This document shows positions 62,953-64,000 of a stretch of 64,000 nt of DNA, in pieces; position 1 is the first letter of the stretch, and each line of letters begins with the position of its first letter. The notes beneath the pieces were generated by a model that was not told the origin of the DNA, searched no databases, and saw only the letters and a program-made list of their open reading frames with translations. The DNA is from Escarpia spicata (Eukaryota > Annelida > Polychaeta > Sabellida > Siboglinidae): NCBI GenBank assembly GCA_963995525.1, contig OZ023217.1, positions 23,469,736 to 23,533,735 on the forward strand, in the 5' to 3' direction. The position numbers were made by a program, and so were the translations under genes.

Positions 62953-64000
62953 GGATAGGTGGGGTTGGTGTATGAGGGATGGGTGTGGGAGGGATGGATG
63001 TTGGAGTGATGGGTGTAGGAAAGATGGGTGTGGGAGGTATGGGTGTGGAATGATAACTATGGGGAGATGGGTGTGGAAGGGATGGATATTGGAGGGATGG
63101 ATGTTGGAGGGATGGGTGCTGGAGGGATAGGTGTGGGAGGGATGGGTGTAGGAGGGATGGGTGTTGGAGGGATGGGTGTGGGAGGGATGGGTGTTGGAGG
63201 GATGGGTGTGGGAGGGATGGGTGTTGGAGGGATGGGTGTGGGAGGGATGGGTGTTGGAGGGATGGGTGTGAGGAGGATGGGTGTTGGAGGGATGGGTATT
63301 GGAGGGTATGTGTTGGAGGGATGTGCATGGGTGTGATGGGTGTGCTGGGCGTGGGAGGGATGGGTGTGGAATGATAACTGTGAGAGCGATGGGTGTGGAA
63401 GGACGTGCTTGGGTGTGATGGGTGTGGGAGGGGTGGATGTGGAAGGATAACTGTGGGAGAGATGGGTGTAGAAGGATGTGCTTGGGTGTGATGGGTGTGG
63501 GAGGGATGAGTGTGGAAAGATAGCTGTGGGACAGATGGGTGTGGAAGGATGTGCTTGGGTGTGATGGGTGTGGGAGGGATGGGTGTAGAGGGATAACTGT
63601 GAGTGAGATGGGTGTGGAAGGATGTGCTTGGGTGTGATGGATGTGGGAGGGATAGGTGTGGAAGGATAGCTATGGGAGAGATTGGTGTGGAAGGATGTGC
63701 TTGGGTGTGATGGGTGTGGGAGGGATGGGTGTGGAAGGATAACTGTGAGAGAGATGGGTGTGGAAGGATGTGCTTGGGTGTGATGGGTGTGGGAGGGATA
63801 GGTGTGGAAGGATAACTGTGGGAGAGATGGGTGTGGAAGGATGTGCTTGGGTGTGATGGATGTGGGAGGGATAGGTGTGGAAGGATAAGTGTGGGAGAGA
63901 TGGGTGTGGAAGGATGTGCTTGTGTGGCATGTATGGGTGTGGGTGGGATGGGAGGTATGGGTGTAGGAGTGGTGGGTGTGGTATGGATGGGTGTGGGAAG
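62953..64000 (+). repeat. G-rich 15-bp minisatellite with 75-bp higher-order unit
   Basis: The first part (63070-63300) alternates GGGATGGGTGTTGGA and GGGATGGGTGTGGGA. From about 63345 a 75-bp unit (five 15-mers, including GGATAACTGTGGGAGAGATG and GGAAGGATGTGCTTGGGTGT) repeats about eight times. The array runs off the window end. Confidence 0.95.

Overview
This is a window from an animal nuclear genome, most likely a heterozygous invertebrate; I cannot name the phylum. The evidence is spliced class A GPCR exons with GT-AG junctions, APE-type and CR1/RTE-type LINEs, Tol2-like hAT and other DNA transposons, very long (CA)n, (GA)n and (TA)n arrays, and no prokaryotic gene layout. A run of exactly 200 Ns at 16301-16500 is a scaffolding gap. 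Almost everything outside the GPCR exons is mobile-element or tandem-repeat DNA. I see no certainly intact protein-coding gene.

Layout. 1-10700: a candidate 9.1 kb DNA element (898-9976) with clustered, inverted copies of an ATTRCCTGTACA-type motif at both ends. Inside it are a few exon-like segments, two fold-back repeats and a 26-bp minisatellite. A second, unrelated inverted repeat lies just outside it (1-400 and 10330-10720). 11100-16300: GPCR copy 1 on the minus strand (exons 1 and 2 only) with an RTE-like LINE in its intron and a CACTGY hexanucleotide array upstream. 16301-16500: gap. 16500-28000: a decayed DDE-type transposase, a second decayed transposon-type gene, a clean Tol2-like hAT insertion with an 8-bp target duplication, and a (GA)n array. 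28000-33350: GPCR copy 2, a duplicate of the copy 1 segment, with exon 2 cut off by a G-rich minisatellite. 33500-48000: LINE remnants, a (CCAA)n array, nested DNA transposons, and an IS3EU-like integrase-type transposase pseudogene. 49500-55600: GPCR copy 3 on the minus strand, with all three exons and all seven transmembrane segments present but a TGA stop in exon 2. A 1.5 kb palindrome carrying two tRNA-like heads sits in its intron 2. 56380-60265 and 62950-64000: G-rich 15-bp minisatellite arrays of the same family that interrupts copy 2.

The GPCR copies share splice phases. Exon 1 ends in phase 1 in the middle of TM2, exon 2 supplies D2.50 through TM4, and exon 3 supplies TM5 to TM7. Each copy is broken differently: a 10-bp duplication in copy 1, minisatellite truncation in copy 2, and a nonsense codon in copy 3. 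Exon 3 was not found for copies 1 and 2. The locus is therefore either a cluster of receptor pseudogenes or partly an assembly artefact; copies 1 and 2 lie on opposite sides of the gap and may be two haplotypes.
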